NCBI RefSeq assembly: GCF_016427605.1
Contig: NZ_JAELXQ010000001.1
Span: forward strand, 312,860-376,859
Direction of reading: 5' to 3'
DNA length: 64,000 nucleotides
DNA from: Ochrobactrum sp. Q0168
GTDB taxonomy: Bacteria > Pseudomonadota > Alphaproteobacteria > Rhizobiales > Rhizobiaceae
The notes below the pieces were generated by a model. It saw nothing but the letters and a program-made list of their open reading frames with translations. It did no database searches and was not told where the DNA came from. A program made the translations under genes and the position numbers. Each line of letters starts with the position of its first letter. Within the stretch, counting starts at the first letter, position 1. Below, in pieces: positions 24,836-34,334 of this stretch.

Positions 24836-25504
24836 ATGTCGATCGATCGGATGAAATCTCTGAGACTGGCTGTTTTCGTGAGCGCGCTTGGCCTGTCTGT
24901 AGCTCTCCCGGAGGCCTATGCGCAGGAGGCTCCGAAGCCTGCCGCCAAGGAAGCGCAGAAGCCCGCACCGAAGGAAAGCGCGGAGCCGACAGCGCAGAAA
25001 AAGCCGGAAGCTGCGCAAACAAAGGCGCCTGTGGAAGAGACCAAACCATCCGAACAGACACAGGATGCCGCGAATGGTGTTACTGTCCCGGAATATCGCG
25101 ACGACCGGTCTTCACCACAGGCGCTGATTGAATCTTACTACAATGCAATCAATCGCAAGGAATATACACGCGCTTATGGGTATTACTCGGAAGAGGGGCG
25201 GGAGCCCGACTTCAAGGCCTTTGTGAAGGGCTATGAGAACACCAAGAGCGTCAAGGTCGCTTTGCGCAAGACAGAGCCGGATCCGGGCGCGGGCCAGATC
25301 TACTGGAGCCAGCCGCTGGCTATTGAAGCCGAGAGCAATGATGGCAAGAAGGAAGTTTTCGGCGGCTGTTACACGATCCATCTCACCAATCCCGCCATGC
25401 AGGAAGAGCCGCCCTTCAAGCCGATTGAGATCATGACCGGATCGCTGAGCAAGTCCGAACTGGAGCTTGAAAAGAGCGTGCCGGAAGCCTGCGAAGCACC
25501 ATAA
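24836..25504 (+). CDS. Secreted protein with Ala/Lys/Pro-rich linker and NTF2-like domain
   Basis: 222 residues. A signal peptide (cleavage after AYAQ, near residue 30) leads to a low-complexity segment of about 50 residues rich in Ala, Lys, Pro and Glu. The C-terminal domain starts ALIESYYNAINRKEYTRAYGY, a pattern of SnoaL/NTF2-like folds, with a conserved pair of cysteines (GGCYTI and PEAC) that could form a disulfide. The start has GAGGAG upstream. Probably periplasmic; no catalytic residues can be assigned. Confidence 0.8.
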   Translation: MSIDRMKSLRLAVFVSALGLSVALPEAYAQEAPKPAAKEAQKPAPKESAEPTAQKKPEAAQTKAPVEETKPSEQTQDAANGVTVPEYRDDRSSPQALIESYYNAINRKEYTRAYGYYSEEGREPDFKAFVKGYENTKSVKVALRKTEPDPGAGQIYWSQPLAIEAESNDGKKEVFGGCYTIHLTNPAMQEEPPFKPIEIMTGSLSKSELELEKSVPEACEAP

Positions 25505-25546
25505 AACAAGGGAATTAATCGCCAGTCAGCAATAGCGTTTTCATGC

Positions 25547-25577
25547 TTGACCTTACCACGATGGCAAGGTGCATAAG
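25547..25577 (+). promoter_or_regulatory. CueR/MerR-type promoter of the copper chaperone gene
   Basis: The -35 box TTGACC (25547-25552) and a -10-like CATAAG (25572-25577) are separated by 19 bp, the lengthened spacer that MerR-family activators require. The spacer holds a dyad (25550-25570) with arms ACCTTACC and GGCAAGGT, close to the CueR operator of copA promoters. Activation by copper or silver through CueR is predicted. Confidence 0.75.
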
Positions 25578-25608
25578 TGTCCATATCAAGTATGGAGCGT
25601 TTTCTGCG

Positions 25609-25806
25609 ATGAAACTGACTATTCCCAACATGAAATGCGGCGGCTGCGCCGATAGCGTAACTTCCGCCCTGCGCAAGCTCGACGCAACAGCGCCGATTGA
25701 AATCGACCTCGACACCAAGGAAGTTGAGTTCGGTGGCAGTGCTTCCAGGGACGTAGTGGTTTCCGCGTTGGCAGCTGCGGGTTATCCGGCGGCTAACGCT
25801 CAATAA
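25609..25806 (+). CDS. CopZ-like heavy-metal-associated (HMA) copper chaperone
   Basis: 65 residues. The metal-binding MxCxxC motif appears as MKCGGC at residues 8-13, followed by the ferredoxin-like beta-alpha-beta fold ending AAAGYPA. The first in-frame ATG at 25543 would lie upstream of the predicted promoter, so 25609 is the start. It probably carries Cu(I) in the cytosol to an exporter. No copA or cueR is within the window, so the gene stands alone under a CueR-type promoter. Confidence 0.88.
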   Translation: MKLTIPNMKCGGCADSVTSALRKLDATAPIEIDLDTKEVEFGGSASRDVVVSALAAAGYPAANAQ

Positions 25807-25850
25807 TGTGATTTTGCCAGCGCTTGCGCCGGAACGAGACAGGATGTAGG

Positions 25851-25875
25851 TGCCGGGGAGCTTCGCTTTCCGGCA
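25851..25875 (+). terminator. Terminator after the copper chaperone gene
   Basis: A hairpin with outer arms TGCCGG/CCGGCA, followed by TTTTCTTT. Confidence 0.7.
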
Positions 25876-26101
25876 TTTTCTTTCCATAACGGAAGGGGGG
25901 GGCCGCAAAGGGTCAATCGGGTGAGTTCAAGTGCCGCAAATGCGGGTGTTTGGCAGCTGTTTCATTGACTGCACCGGCGATTTTTGCCACATCAACGGCA
26001 AATCTCGTTTATGGTGCGCTCGCAGCAAGGTTTGAGCCGACGTTGCGGAGTGCTTTGTGATATGAAACATCGCGTCAGGCGATAATGAAGGGTTGAGGGC
26101 T

Positions 26102-26770
26102 ATGGCAGCCGATTTCCAGGATCTTCGCACAAAGATGGTCGACAATCAGATCCGCACGACGGACGTAACCGATCTGGCGGTTATCGACGCTTTCCTCGCC
26201 GTTCCGCGGGAAGCCTTTGTACCGACCGTGCGTCAGGCTGTTGCCTATATCGACGAAGACCAGCCACTTGAGACCGACGGTTCCGCGCCGCGTTACCTCA
26301 TGGAGCCGTCGCCTTTTGCAAAGCTTATTCAGCTTGCCCGTGTGAACAAGAACGATGTCGTGCTCGATATCGGCTGCGGTACCGGTTATTCCTCCGCCAT
26401 TCTCTCGCAGCTCGCCGGTTCGGTGATCGGCCTTGAGAGTGATTCTGCACTTTCTGCCGCTGCGACTGCGCGTCTTGCCGAACTCGGCTATGACAATGTT
26501 GTGATTGTGTCGGGCGACATGCATGCGGGCTATCCTTCGGAAGCCCCCTACGATGTGATCATGATTGAGGGTGGCGTGGATTTCGTTCCGGACACCTTGT
26601 TCCAGCAGCTCAAGGAAGGCGGACGCCTTATCGCCGTGGAAGGCCGCGGAAACGCCTCGGTTGCCCGGATCTACGTTAAAGAAAATGGTGTTGCATCCGG
26701 ACGCATTGCGTTCAACACTGCGGTGCGCCCACTTCCGGGATTCGAGCGGATTCCTCAGTTCGAATTCTAA
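26102..26770 (+). CDS. pcm: Protein-L-isoaspartate O-methyltransferase family protein
   Basis: 222 residues. Uses S-adenosylmethionine to methylate isoaspartyl residues during protein repair. Contains the SAM motif VLDIGCGTGYSSAIL, the N-terminal substrate region DNQIRTTDVTD and VPREAFVP. The start at 26102 has GAGG upstream; a TTG at 26093 is possible. It lies directly upstream of the tolC-type gene. The alphaproteobacterial members form a distinct subgroup, so activity is inferred from family. Confidence 0.87.
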   Translation: MAADFQDLRTKMVDNQIRTTDVTDLAVIDAFLAVPREAFVPTVRQAVAYIDEDQPLETDGSAPRYLMEPSPFAKLIQLARVNKNDVVLDIGCGTGYSSAILSQLAGSVIGLESDSALSAAATARLAELGYDNVVIVSGDMHAGYPSEAPYDVIMIEGGVDFVPDTLFQQLKEGGRLIAVEGRGNASVARIYVKENGVASGRIAFNTAVRPLPGFERIPQFEF

Positions 26771-26914
26771 TTTTGGGGATTGGTACAATTCTGCAACGCT
26801 GCGGAATTTCTTTGTGCATGCTCTGGGCGGGGCGATGGAAATAACCGATTTTAAAGGTTATTTAAGGTTGCCCGAACTGATTGGTTCGATTTACTGAAAT
26901 TGGCTGTTCTTAAG

Positions 26915-28285
26915 ATGAGGTACCCGGTGTTCAAAACGTACAAAGGACTGGTCGCAGCGGCAGCATTGTTGGCCGGCACCGTGTTATCGGGGCAGTCCGC
27001 CTTGTCTGAAACCCTCACTGGTGCGTTGGTCAAGGCTTATAAGAATAACGCTTCCCTGAATTCTTCCCGCGCAGGCGTGCGCGTTCAGGACGAAGACGTG
27101 GCTATAGCCAAGTCGAATTACCGTCCGCAGATTACTGGTACTTATGATGCAAGCCGCAGTCGTTCGCCGGCAAGCGGCTATCGCACCAGCGGCACGGTCG
27201 GCATCCAGCTGAACCAGATGCTGTTTGACGGTTTCCAGACCAAGAACAATGTCGCCGCGGCGGAAACACAGGTTTACGCGCAGCGCGAAAATATGCGCAA
27301 TGACGAGCAGAACACGCTTTATAGCGCTGTCGCTGCCTATATGGGCGTTTATCAGAATCGCCAGATCGCCGTGCTTCGCGAGAAGAATTTGGCCGCGATG
27401 AACGAACAGGTACGCGCAGCCCGTGCACGTCTGGATGTCGGTGAAGGCACGCGTACCGACGTTGCGCAGGCTGAAGCCAGCCGTTCGACTGCTGTAGCTG
27501 AGCTGAATAGCGCTCGCGCTAACGTCAAGTCGGCTGAGGCGACCTATATTCGCATCGTCGGCGCACAACCCGACAGGCTTACCGCTGCCGCTGCCGCGAA
27601 GAACCTGCCCAAATCGCCGAGCGATGCTTTCGCAATCGCACAGGCCGGGCACCCGGGCATTCTCGCCACGCAATATGCCGTGAATGCTGCTGGCTACAAC
27701 GTCAAGGCCAAGGAAGGCGCAATGCTGCCGACCGTCGGTCTGTCGGCCGGCGCTAGTCGTCTGGATACCTATGCCGGTTCGACGGTTGGTGACGGCAATT
27801 CCGCATCGGTCGGTATCGGCGTGACGATCCCGATCTATACGGGTGGACGCACCTCGGCGCAGATTCGCCAATCCAAGGAACAGCTTGGTCAGGCGCGGAT
27901 CGAAGTTGACGTCGTTCGCGATCAGGTTCGTGAAGCTATTGGGTCGGCATGGTCGCAGCTTGAAGCTGCCCGCGCTTCGGTCAAAGCAAATCGCGATGGT
28001 ATCGCCGCTGCTCAGCTCGCACTGGATGGCGTGATTGAAGAGCGCAAGGTTGGCCAGCGCACGACGCTCGACGTTTTGAACGCGCAGAACGATCTGACCG
28101 CAGCAGAGATCAGCCTCGTTCAGTCAGAGCATGATGTGGTTGTCGCCAGCTATGCGCTTCTCAACGCGACCGGCCGCATGACTTCGAAGCAGATGGGCCT
28201 ACAGGTGGCTGAATATAAGCCAGAAGAACACTACGAGGCCGTCAAGGATAAGTGGTTCGGCCTGCGCACGCCAGATGGTCGTTAA
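26915..28285 (+). CDS. tolC: TolC/BepC-type outer membrane efflux protein
   Basis: 456 residues. Forms the trimeric outer-membrane channel of tripartite efflux and type I secretion systems. A signal peptide ends near SQSALSE, and two outer-membrane-efflux-protein repeats follow with long coiled-coil helices (AALRAGVRVQDEDVAIAKS-like stretches). The motif YTGGRTSAQIRQSKEQL marks the internal repeat. Brucella BepC has this role and genomic setting (upstream of a PopZ-like gene and valS). A TTG at 26900 is an alternative start. Confidence 0.9.
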   Translation: MRYPVFKTYKGLVAAAALLAGTVLSGQSALSETLTGALVKAYKNNASLNSSRAGVRVQDEDVAIAKSNYRPQITGTYDASRSRSPASGYRTSGTVGIQLNQMLFDGFQTKNNVAAAETQVYAQRENMRNDEQNTLYSAVAAYMGVYQNRQIAVLREKNLAAMNEQVRAARARLDVGEGTRTDVAQAEASRSTAVAELNSARANVKSAEATYIRIVGAQPDRLTAAAAAKNLPKSPSDAFAIAQAGHPGILATQYAVNAAGYNVKAKEGAMLPTVGLSAGASRLDTYAGSTVGDGNSASVGIGVTIPIYTGGRTSAQIRQSKEQLGQARIEVDVVRDQVREAIGSAWSQLEAARASVKANRDGIAAAQLALDGVIEERKVGQRTTLDVLNAQNDLTAAEISLVQSEHDVVVASYALLNATGRMTSKQMGLQVAEYKPEEHYEAVKDKWFGLRTPDGR

Positions 28286-28306
28286 AGAGCAGGAATTTTC
28301 AGATTG

Positions 28307-28332
28307 AACGGCGCCTTCGGGCGCCGTTTTTG
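28307..28332 (+). terminator. Rho-independent terminator after tolC
   Basis: Perfect stem ACGGCGCC/GGCGCCGT with loop TTCG followed by TTTTTG. Confidence 0.92.
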
Positions 28333-28599
28333 TTTGATGACGATTCGCGGCGATGGCGGTCAATTCTTAATAAATTGATAAAGCTGTGAGTTGAATTGCC
28401 TGGCTCTCTTGCGGGGATTCTCAAATCGCCGAACGTCCGGTACCCTTAATCCATTGATTCTCTGTCCTTTGCAGGACGCGGCTTTGTGAGCTTGCGGAAG
28501 GTTTTCCGGCGAAACGGCTGCTCCAAACAGAGAAGGGGAACCTTGCGCCGCTCCCCGCGCGCGCATTGCTCTATTCTGAAATAGGGAAGATGGACCGCT
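28333..28599. other. tolC-popZ intergenic region
   Basis: About 270 bp with no gene or clear repeat; presumably carries the popZ promoter. Confidence 0.5.
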
Positions 28600-29418
28600 A
28601 TGGCACAGACATCCAGCGCATCACGCGAACCGTCCATGGAAGAGATTCTAGCTTCCATCCGACGCATTATAGAAGACAGTGATGTCAGCCGCCACCCTAT
28701 GTCGACGATGGCTAGTTTTCCGTTGCGCGGCGAGGTGGCGGAGTTCCGCCGCCCTGCAGCGCCCGCACAGGAACAGCCCGCTGCGGAAGCTCCGGTTTCC
28801 AGACCGACCGAAAGGCCGGCCATGATGCGGGATATTCTGAAGGATGAAGCCGTATTGCGCGGGCCGATTGATGAGCCGATCAAAGCTGCGCCCACATTCC
28901 AGCCTCAAATCGAAGAGGAAGAAGAGAACATTGTCCTAGACGCCCAGAACGATGACCGGCGCGCGGCTGATCTGCCCCGGGAAGCGCCTGCCGCAACTGC
29001 GCAGGCAGCCGCGAAAGACGAGAGCTCATTGGAAGCGCTTGATCGTTCGCTGGAAGATGGCATCGCTGAAGCCATCGATGAGCTGCTTGAGCCTAATTTT
29101 GAGGAAAGCGTAGAGGCCGTGGCGCAAGCCGCTGTTCCTGAAAAGCCGATCGCTGCCGCTGCTCCGCCTACACCGGAACCACTGGCAAAAACCACTGCGG
29201 CTTCCCATATTCTGTCACAGGTGGCGGAACGTAAGGTGGCCGCCGCTTTTCAGGATTTGAGCCACGTCGTGCGTTCAGAGCCGCGTCGTTCCTTTGACGA
29301 TATCGCTGCGGAGATTCTGCGCCCCATGTTGCAGGACTGGCTGGATAACAATTTGCCCACGCTTGTGGAGCGGCTTGTTCGTGAAGAAATCGAACGGGTC
29401 GTGCGCGGCGACCGATAG
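28600..29418 (+). CDS. popZ: PopZ-family polar organizing protein (DUF2497)
   Basis: 272 residues. Polar scaffold proteins of this family anchor the chromosome origin and cell-cycle regulators at the pole. The conserved N-terminal motif SMEEILASIRRIIEDSD and the C-terminal helices FDDIAAEILRPMLQDWLDNN and LVREEIERV are diagnostic. The middle is acidic and Pro/Ala-rich, as expected for a phase-separating linker. Location between tolC and valS is the usual one in Rhizobiales. Confidence 0.93.
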   Translation: MAQTSSASREPSMEEILASIRRIIEDSDVSRHPMSTMASFPLRGEVAEFRRPAAPAQEQPAAEAPVSRPTERPAMMRDILKDEAVLRGPIDEPIKAAPTFQPQIEEEEENIVLDAQNDDRRAADLPREAPAATAQAAAKDESSLEALDRSLEDGIAEAIDELLEPNFEESVEAVAQAAVPEKPIAAAAPPTPEPLAKTTAASHILSQVAERKVAAAFQDLSHVVRSEPRRSFDDIAAEILRPMLQDWLDNNLPTLVERLVREEIERVVRGDR

Positions 29419-29458
29419 TCGACCTGCGGCCCGTGTAAAGCGGCCCTTGAGTTCAAAA

Positions 29459-29484
29459 GCCCGTCTGTCTTGCAGGCGGGTTTT
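29459..29484 (+). terminator. Terminator after popZ
   Basis: Stem CCCGTCTG/CAGGCGGG with loop TCTTG, followed by TTTTCACTTTT. Confidence 0.8.
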
Positions 29485-29564
29485 CACTTTTGAAGTGATT
29501 TATCACCCGTTTGTTGTTATTGAGCGCTCAATCCTTTCATTGCGCAAAAAGACCGGATAATTCC

Positions 29565-32297
29565 ATGCTTGAGAAGACTTATGACGCCGCGGCCATAGAG
29601 CCGAAAATTGCCGAACGCTGGGACGAAGCAGGGGCATTTAAAGCGGGAGCAGGAGCGAAGCCAGGAGCCGATCCTTTTGCCGTGGTCATTCCTCCGCCGA
29701 ATGTTACCGGCTCGCTGCATATGGGCCACGCGCTCAACAACACGATTCAGGACATCCTGGTTCGTTTCGAGCGCATGCGCGGCAAGAACGTGCTTTGGCA
29801 GCCGGGCATGGACCATGCCGGTATCGCAACCCAGATGGTTGTCGAACGTCAGCTTGCTGAGCGGCAGGAGCCGAACCGCCATGCCATGGGCCGAGAGAAG
29901 TTCATCGAGCGTATCTGGCAGTGGAAATCCGAATCCGGCGGCATGATCTCCAATCAGCTGCGTCGGCTCGGCGCGTCGTGCGATTGGTCGCGTGAGCGCT
30001 TCACCATGGATGAAGGTCTGTCGCGCGCCGTTCTGGAAGTCTTCGTCACGCTTCACAAGCAGGGCTTGATCTATCGCGACAAGCGACTGGTCAACTGGGA
30101 TCCGAAGCTGCTGACCGCGATTTCCGACATTGAAGTCGAATCCCGTGAGACGAAGGGTCATCTCTGGCACTTCCGCTATCCGCTGGAAAATGTGCCGTTC
30201 GATTCAGAGGATCCGCATACTTACATTGTTGTCGCGACGACCCGTCCGGAAACCATGCTGGGCGATACCGGCGTTGCGGTCAATCCGAAGGATGAACGCT
30301 ATCACGCTCTGGTCGGCAATGATGTCGTGCTGCCGCTCGTTGGCCGCCATATTCCGATTGTTGCCGATGATTACGCTGATCCGGAAGCTGGATCTGGCGC
30401 AGTCAAGATCACGCCCGCGCATGATTTCAACGACTTCGAAGTCGGCAAGCGCAATGACCTGCGCGCGATCAATATTCTGACGCCAGCAGCTGCCGTCACG
30501 CTGAAAGACAATAACGACTTCCTCGAAGGCCTGCAGCTGACGCCGGAACTGAAGGCGCTGATTGCCGAGCTGGACGGGCAGGATCGCTTTGCAGTGCGCA
30601 AGCGCATTGTCGAGCTGATGGACGAGCGCGGCTATCTGGAAAAGGTCGAGGACCACACCCACGCCGTTCCGCATGGTGATCGCGGCGGCGTGCCGATCGA
30701 GCCTTATCTTACAGACCAGTGGTATGTGAATGCAGCCGAACTGGCAAAGCCTGCTATGGCCGCTGTTCGCGACGGTCGCACGCAGATTGTGCCTAAAAAC
30801 TGGGAAAAGACCTATTTCGACTGGATGGAGAACATCCAGCCGTGGTGCGTTTCGCGTCAGCTCTGGTGGGGGCACCAGATTCCCGCCTGGTACGGACCGG
30901 ACGGCACGTGTTTTGTCGAAAAGAGCGAAGCGGAAGCCAAGGCGGCAGCGAAGGCGCATTATGGCGAAGACGTTGCTCTGGAGCGCGATACCGACGTTCT
31001 AGACACCTGGTTCTCGTCGGCGCTGTGGCCTTTCTCGACGCTTGGCTGGCCAGACAAGACGCCGGAACTCGCGACCTATTACCCGACGAGCGTTCTGGTC
31101 ACTGGTTTCGACCTGATTTTCTTTTGGATTGCCCGGATGATGATGATGGGCCTTCACTTCATGGAGGAAATCCCGTTCCACACCGTTTATATGCACGCTC
31201 TGGTGCGCGATAAGAACGGCGCCAAGATGTCGAAGTCGAAGGGCAACGTTATCGATCCGCTCGGACTGATAGACGAATATGGCGCCGATGCGCTGCGTTT
31301 TACGCTGGCGATCATGGCCGCGCAGGGCCGTGATGTTAAGCTCGATCCGGCGCGTATCGCCGGCTATCGCAATTTCGGCACCAAGCTGTGGAATGCGACG
31401 CGTTTTGCGCAGATGAATGGCGTCAAGATCGATGCAAATTTCCGTCCGGAAAACGCCAAGCTTGCAGTCAATCGCTGGATCCTGACTGAACTGACCAAAG
31501 CCACGCACGCCGTGACCGAAGGCATCGCCAATTACCGCTTCAATGAAGCGGCAGGTGCGGCGTATCGTTTTGTCTGGAACCAGTTCTGCGACTGGTATCT
31601 GGAACTGCTCAAGCCGATCTTCATGGGTGATGATGAAGCGGCAAAGGCCGAGGCACAGGCGACCGCTGCTTACTGTCTGGACCAGATCTACAAGCTGCTG
31701 CATCCATTCATGCCGTTTATGACCGAAGAACTCTGGGCGCTGACCGCTGGCGAAGGCAAGAAGCGCGATACGGTTCTGGCGCTGGCCGATTGGCCGGAGC
31801 TTTCCTTCGCGGATGAAGAAGCGGCTGCCGACATCAACTGGCTGGTCGATCTCGTCACAGGCATCCGGTCAGTGCGTGCGGAAATGAATGTTCCGGCTGG
31901 CGCAGTCGCGCCGGTCGTCGTTCTCGACGCCAATGCAACGACCACGGAACGCTTTGAGCGTCACGACGCTGCCATCAAGCGTCTGGCCCGTGTTGAAAGC
32001 GTGACCTTCGAAGCGCAGGCTCCTAAGGGCGCAGCGCAGATGCTGCACGGTGAAGCAACGATCTGCATTCCGCTCGGAAAGCTGATCGATCTCAAGGCCG
32101 AATCTGCCCGTCTGGCCAAGGAAGCTGGCAAAATCGCCGCTGATATTGATCGGATCGAGAACAAGCTGTCGAACGAGAAGTTCGTCGCGAATGCCAAGGA
32201 AGAGGTCGTTGAAGCCGAACGTGAGCGTTTGGCCGAGTTGAAGGAAGCCGCCGAACGGGTTGCGACGGCTGAGTCACGTATCCGTGACGCGGGTTAA
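29565..32297 (+). CDS. valS: Valyl-tRNA synthetase
   Basis: 910 residues. Charges tRNA-Val. Class I motifs HMGHALN (HIGH type) and KMSKSKGN (KMSKS) are present, with an intact editing (CP1) domain in between (TTRPETMLGD) and a C-terminal coiled-coil arm rich in Glu/Lys (EAERERLAELKEAAER). The start MLEKTYD at 29565 fits the family; an upstream in-frame ATG at 29511 lies just past the terminator and is unlikely. Confidence 0.97.
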   Translation: MLEKTYDAAAIEPKIAERWDEAGAFKAGAGAKPGADPFAVVIPPPNVTGSLHMGHALNNTIQDILVRFERMRGKNVLWQPGMDHAGIATQMVVERQLAERQEPNRHAMGREKFIERIWQWKSESGGMISNQLRRLGASCDWSRERFTMDEGLSRAVLEVFVTLHKQGLIYRDKRLVNWDPKLLTAISDIEVESRETKGHLWHFRYPLENVPFDSEDPHTYIVVATTRPETMLGDTGVAVNPKDERYHALVGNDVVLPLVGRHIPIVADDYADPEAGSGAVKITPAHDFNDFEVGKRNDLRAINILTPAAAVTLKDNNDFLEGLQLTPELKALIAELDGQDRFAVRKRIVELMDERGYLEKVEDHTHAVPHGDRGGVPIEPYLTDQWYVNAAELAKPAMAAVRDGRTQIVPKNWEKTYFDWMENIQPWCVSRQLWWGHQIPAWYGPDGTCFVEKSEAEAKAAAKAHYGEDVALERDTDVLDTWFSSALWPFSTLGWPDKTPELATYYPTSVLVTGFDLIFFWIARMMMMGLHFMEEIPFHTVYMHALVRDKNGAKMSKSKGNVIDPLGLIDEYGADALRFTLAIMAAQGRDVKLDPARIAGYRNFGTKLWNATRFAQMNGVKIDANFRPENAKLAVNRWILTELTKATHAVTEGIANYRFNEAAGAAYRFVWNQFCDWYLELLKPIFMGDDEAAKAEAQATAAYCLDQIYKLLHPFMPFMTEELWALTAGEGKKRDTVLALADWPELSFADEEAAADINWLVDLVTGIRSVRAEMNVPAGAVAPVVVLDANATTTERFERHDAAIKRLARVESVTFEAQAPKGAAQMLHGEATICIPLGKLIDLKAESARLAKEAGKIAADIDRIENKLSNEKFVANAKEEVVEAERERLAELKEAAERVATAESRIRDAG

Positions 32298-32334
32298 TTT
32301 GACCTGTTCCGTAACGTAAGGCATTCACGAATCA

Positions 32335-32366
32335 ACACCCGGCAGCGAAACCTGCCGGGTGTTTTC
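32335..32366 (+). terminator. Terminator after valS
   Basis: Perfect stem CACCCGGCAG/CTGCCGGGTG with loop CGAAAC, followed by TTTTCTT. Confidence 0.9.
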
Positions 32367-32688
32367 TTATTTGGTATGTCGCGGGAAAGTTGCGTTTCAA
32401 GAGCTCCGAGACGATATCGAACCGGCGTTTCGATTGTTTTTTGATATTGTTGCGCATTCGCAACAAAGCCTGAATCTAGCCAAAAAAGCGGCAATTTGGG
32501 CGAATTTCTGGCTGTTATTGGTCTGAATATTTTCAGCGGACATGAAAACTCAACACATTTTAGGCATTTTTGATGTGGTTGCTTTCAGCACGTAACTGAC
32601 CCGCGAATGATTGGATATTGCAGGTCGAATCCTTCCTGTTTTACGTTTGCGTCAACGTTAATGCCGTTGTTATCTGGGGAGGACATTT
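32367..32688. promoter_or_regulatory. Upstream region of the first FadL-like gene
   Basis: About 320 bp, AT-rich in its first half. Its 3' part (from about 32608) resembles the region before the second FadL-like gene, including an identical 20-bp block at 32639-32658. Confidence 0.55.
32639..32658 (+). promoter_or_regulatory. Conserved 20-bp block upstream of FadL-like gene 1
   Basis: The 20-mer beginning TTTTACGTTTGCGTCA and ending ACGT is identical to 34285-34304 and stands exactly 30 nt before the start codon in both cases. It contains an ACGTT/AACGT inverted repeat. The reverse complement resembles LiuR-type (MerR family) fatty-acid/branched-chain amino acid operators, but that link is tentative. 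Confidence 0.55.
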
Positions 32689-33942
32689 ATGAGCGGACGC
32701 GGCTTAAAAATTGGGGGAATTGCGGCGGTACTGCTTGGGAGTGCGGTTGTCGCTCACGCGGGTGGTCTGGAACGTAGCTCGCAGGATTTCGATATTCTGT
32801 TTGAACAAGGAAACGCCGTCGATGCGTCCGGCACTTTTGTCGCTCCGCAGCGTAAGCTGAAGAACATTCGCGGCTCGGCGATCGGAGCGGCGACGGGCGG
32901 TAGAAATCCTTTCAACGGCGGTCAGCCTTACAGCACTGAAGTCGACGAAGCGACGAGCTATTGGGTGCCGAAGGCATCCGCAAAGTTCGACTTGACGTCG
33001 GATCTGGCTTGCGCAGCACAATATCGTCAGCCTTGGGGCATTCATACGGATGTTGGTCTGGACTCGGTTCGCAGCTTCGTCGCAGCAGAACAGAAGATCT
33101 CATCGAACGACTATGGCCTGAACTGTTCCTATCGTTTTGCAGCCGGTGAAAAGGGCTATTTCCGTATCCTCGGTGGCGTGAGCTATCAGGAACTGCGCGG
33201 CGAACAGACCAAGGCTATTCCGCCCATTGGTCATCCATTCGGTGGCACGTGGCGCGTTGCATCTCTCGACGTGGAAGATGAGTCCTATGGCTGGCGTCTT
33301 GGTGCGGCATACGAAATTCCGGAATATGCGATGCGCGCCAGCATCGTTTATCAGTCCGAGGTTAAGTATAATCTCGAAGGCACCATTGATAATCTGGCTC
33401 TGAACCCGCTGACCGGCAAGGGTTTGCCGATCAATGTATCGAGCGATGTCGCAACACCGCAGTCGGTTGAATTCAAGTTCCAGACCGGTATCGCGCCTGA
33501 TTGGCTCGCATTTGGTTCGGTGAAGTGGACCGACTGGTCGTCGCTGACCTCGGTTGATTTCGCCTCTTCGGACAGCAAGATCGTGCCGACCGGCACAAAG
33601 ATCACCAGTCTGAATCTTTACTATCAGGATGGCTGGACGGTTAGCGGTGGCGTCGGTCACAAGTTCAACGATCAGTGGTCGGTTGCAGGTACTGTGACCT
33701 GGGATCGTGGCACCAGCACGGGCCTGACCTCACAGACTGACATCTGGCTGTTTGGTCTTGGCACCAACTACAAACCGAATGATCAGGTTGAAATCCGTCT
33801 TGCAGGCGCTGCAGGCTGGCTGACTTCGGGCGAGCTGGACGATACCATCGTCGATGGAAAGCCCAGCCTGTCTGGCTCCAAGGGTGACTTCGGCAACGAC
33901 TTTGTCGGCGGTCTCTCGCTGACCGCGAAGGTCAAGTTCTGA
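32689..33942 (+). CDS. FadL/OmpP1-family outer membrane transporter, copy 1
   Basis: 417 residues. A 14-stranded barrel family that imports long-chain fatty acids or other hydrophobic compounds. An N-terminal signal peptide (cleavage after AHAGG) is followed by RSSQDFDILFEQG, the hatch-like start of the family, and the end is TAKVKF with a terminal Phe, typical for barrel assembly. GGGGAGGAC precedes the ATG. A second paralogue follows in the same orientation with strong similarity over its whole length. Confidence 0.9.
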   Translation: MSGRGLKIGGIAAVLLGSAVVAHAGGLERSSQDFDILFEQGNAVDASGTFVAPQRKLKNIRGSAIGAATGGRNPFNGGQPYSTEVDEATSYWVPKASAKFDLTSDLACAAQYRQPWGIHTDVGLDSVRSFVAAEQKISSNDYGLNCSYRFAAGEKGYFRILGGVSYQELRGEQTKAIPPIGHPFGGTWRVASLDVEDESYGWRLGAAYEIPEYAMRASIVYQSEVKYNLEGTIDNLALNPLTGKGLPINVSSDVATPQSVEFKFQTGIAPDWLAFGSVKWTDWSSLTSVDFASSDSKIVPTGTKITSLNLYYQDGWTVSGGVGHKFNDQWSVAGTVTWDRGTSTGLTSQTDIWLFGLGTNYKPNDQVEIRLAGAAGWLTSGELDDTIVDGKPSLSGSKGDFGNDFVGGLSLTAKVKF

Positions 33943-34010
33943 TCGAACTGATCAGATACAAATCATGGGTCGGAGCATTTTTAACCAATGTTCCGGCCCA
34001 TTATCTTTCA

Positions 34011-34041
34011 AGCCCGGCAGTTCTCGCTGCTGGGCTTTTTT
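34011..34041 (+). terminator. Terminator after FadL-like gene 1
   Basis: Hairpin AGCCCGGCAG/CTGCTGGGCT with one mismatch, followed by TTTTTTG. Confidence 0.85.
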
Positions 34042-34334
34042 GTGATATGTCCCTTTTAATTTTAAATTCCAGAAGCTTCTAAAACAACGAACCCATCATT
34101 TCGGTCGTTCAAGCACGCTGTTGTGTTTTCATAGCGAGCGAAGATATCGCCAAAAAGGGGTGATTTTGGTAGCACTGTGACCGCGACTTGTCGGATTTCC
34201 GTTGCCGAACCAGTTTGTTCGGTGCGCTCTGATCGTACAATTAAACCCGCAATTGGTTGGATATTGCCGGTCTCTTTCTTCCCGTTTTACGTTTGCGTCA
34301 ACGTGAATTCCATGGCGGTCTTGGGGGGAGATTT
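34042..34334. promoter_or_regulatory. Upstream region of the second FadL-like gene
   Basis: About 290 bp, with the same 20-bp block (34285-34304) and matching flanks (GGTTGGATATTGC, then a C/T-rich stretch). A GCCAAAAA(G/A)-type block further up resembles that of the first copy, so the duplication included the promoter. Confidence 0.5.
34285..34304 (+). promoter_or_regulatory. Conserved 20-bp block upstream of FadL-like gene 2
   Basis: Identical to 32639-32658, at the same 30-nt distance from its start codon. Surrounding sequence is clearly more diverged, so the block is under selection or recently homogenised. Confidence 0.55.

Noticed and set aside
34257..34334. A longer N-terminus for the second FadL-like protein
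   Set aside because: The extension covers the conserved leader block and lacks a signal peptide; the ATG at 34335 has a strong GGGGGGAG site and gives a proper signal sequence.
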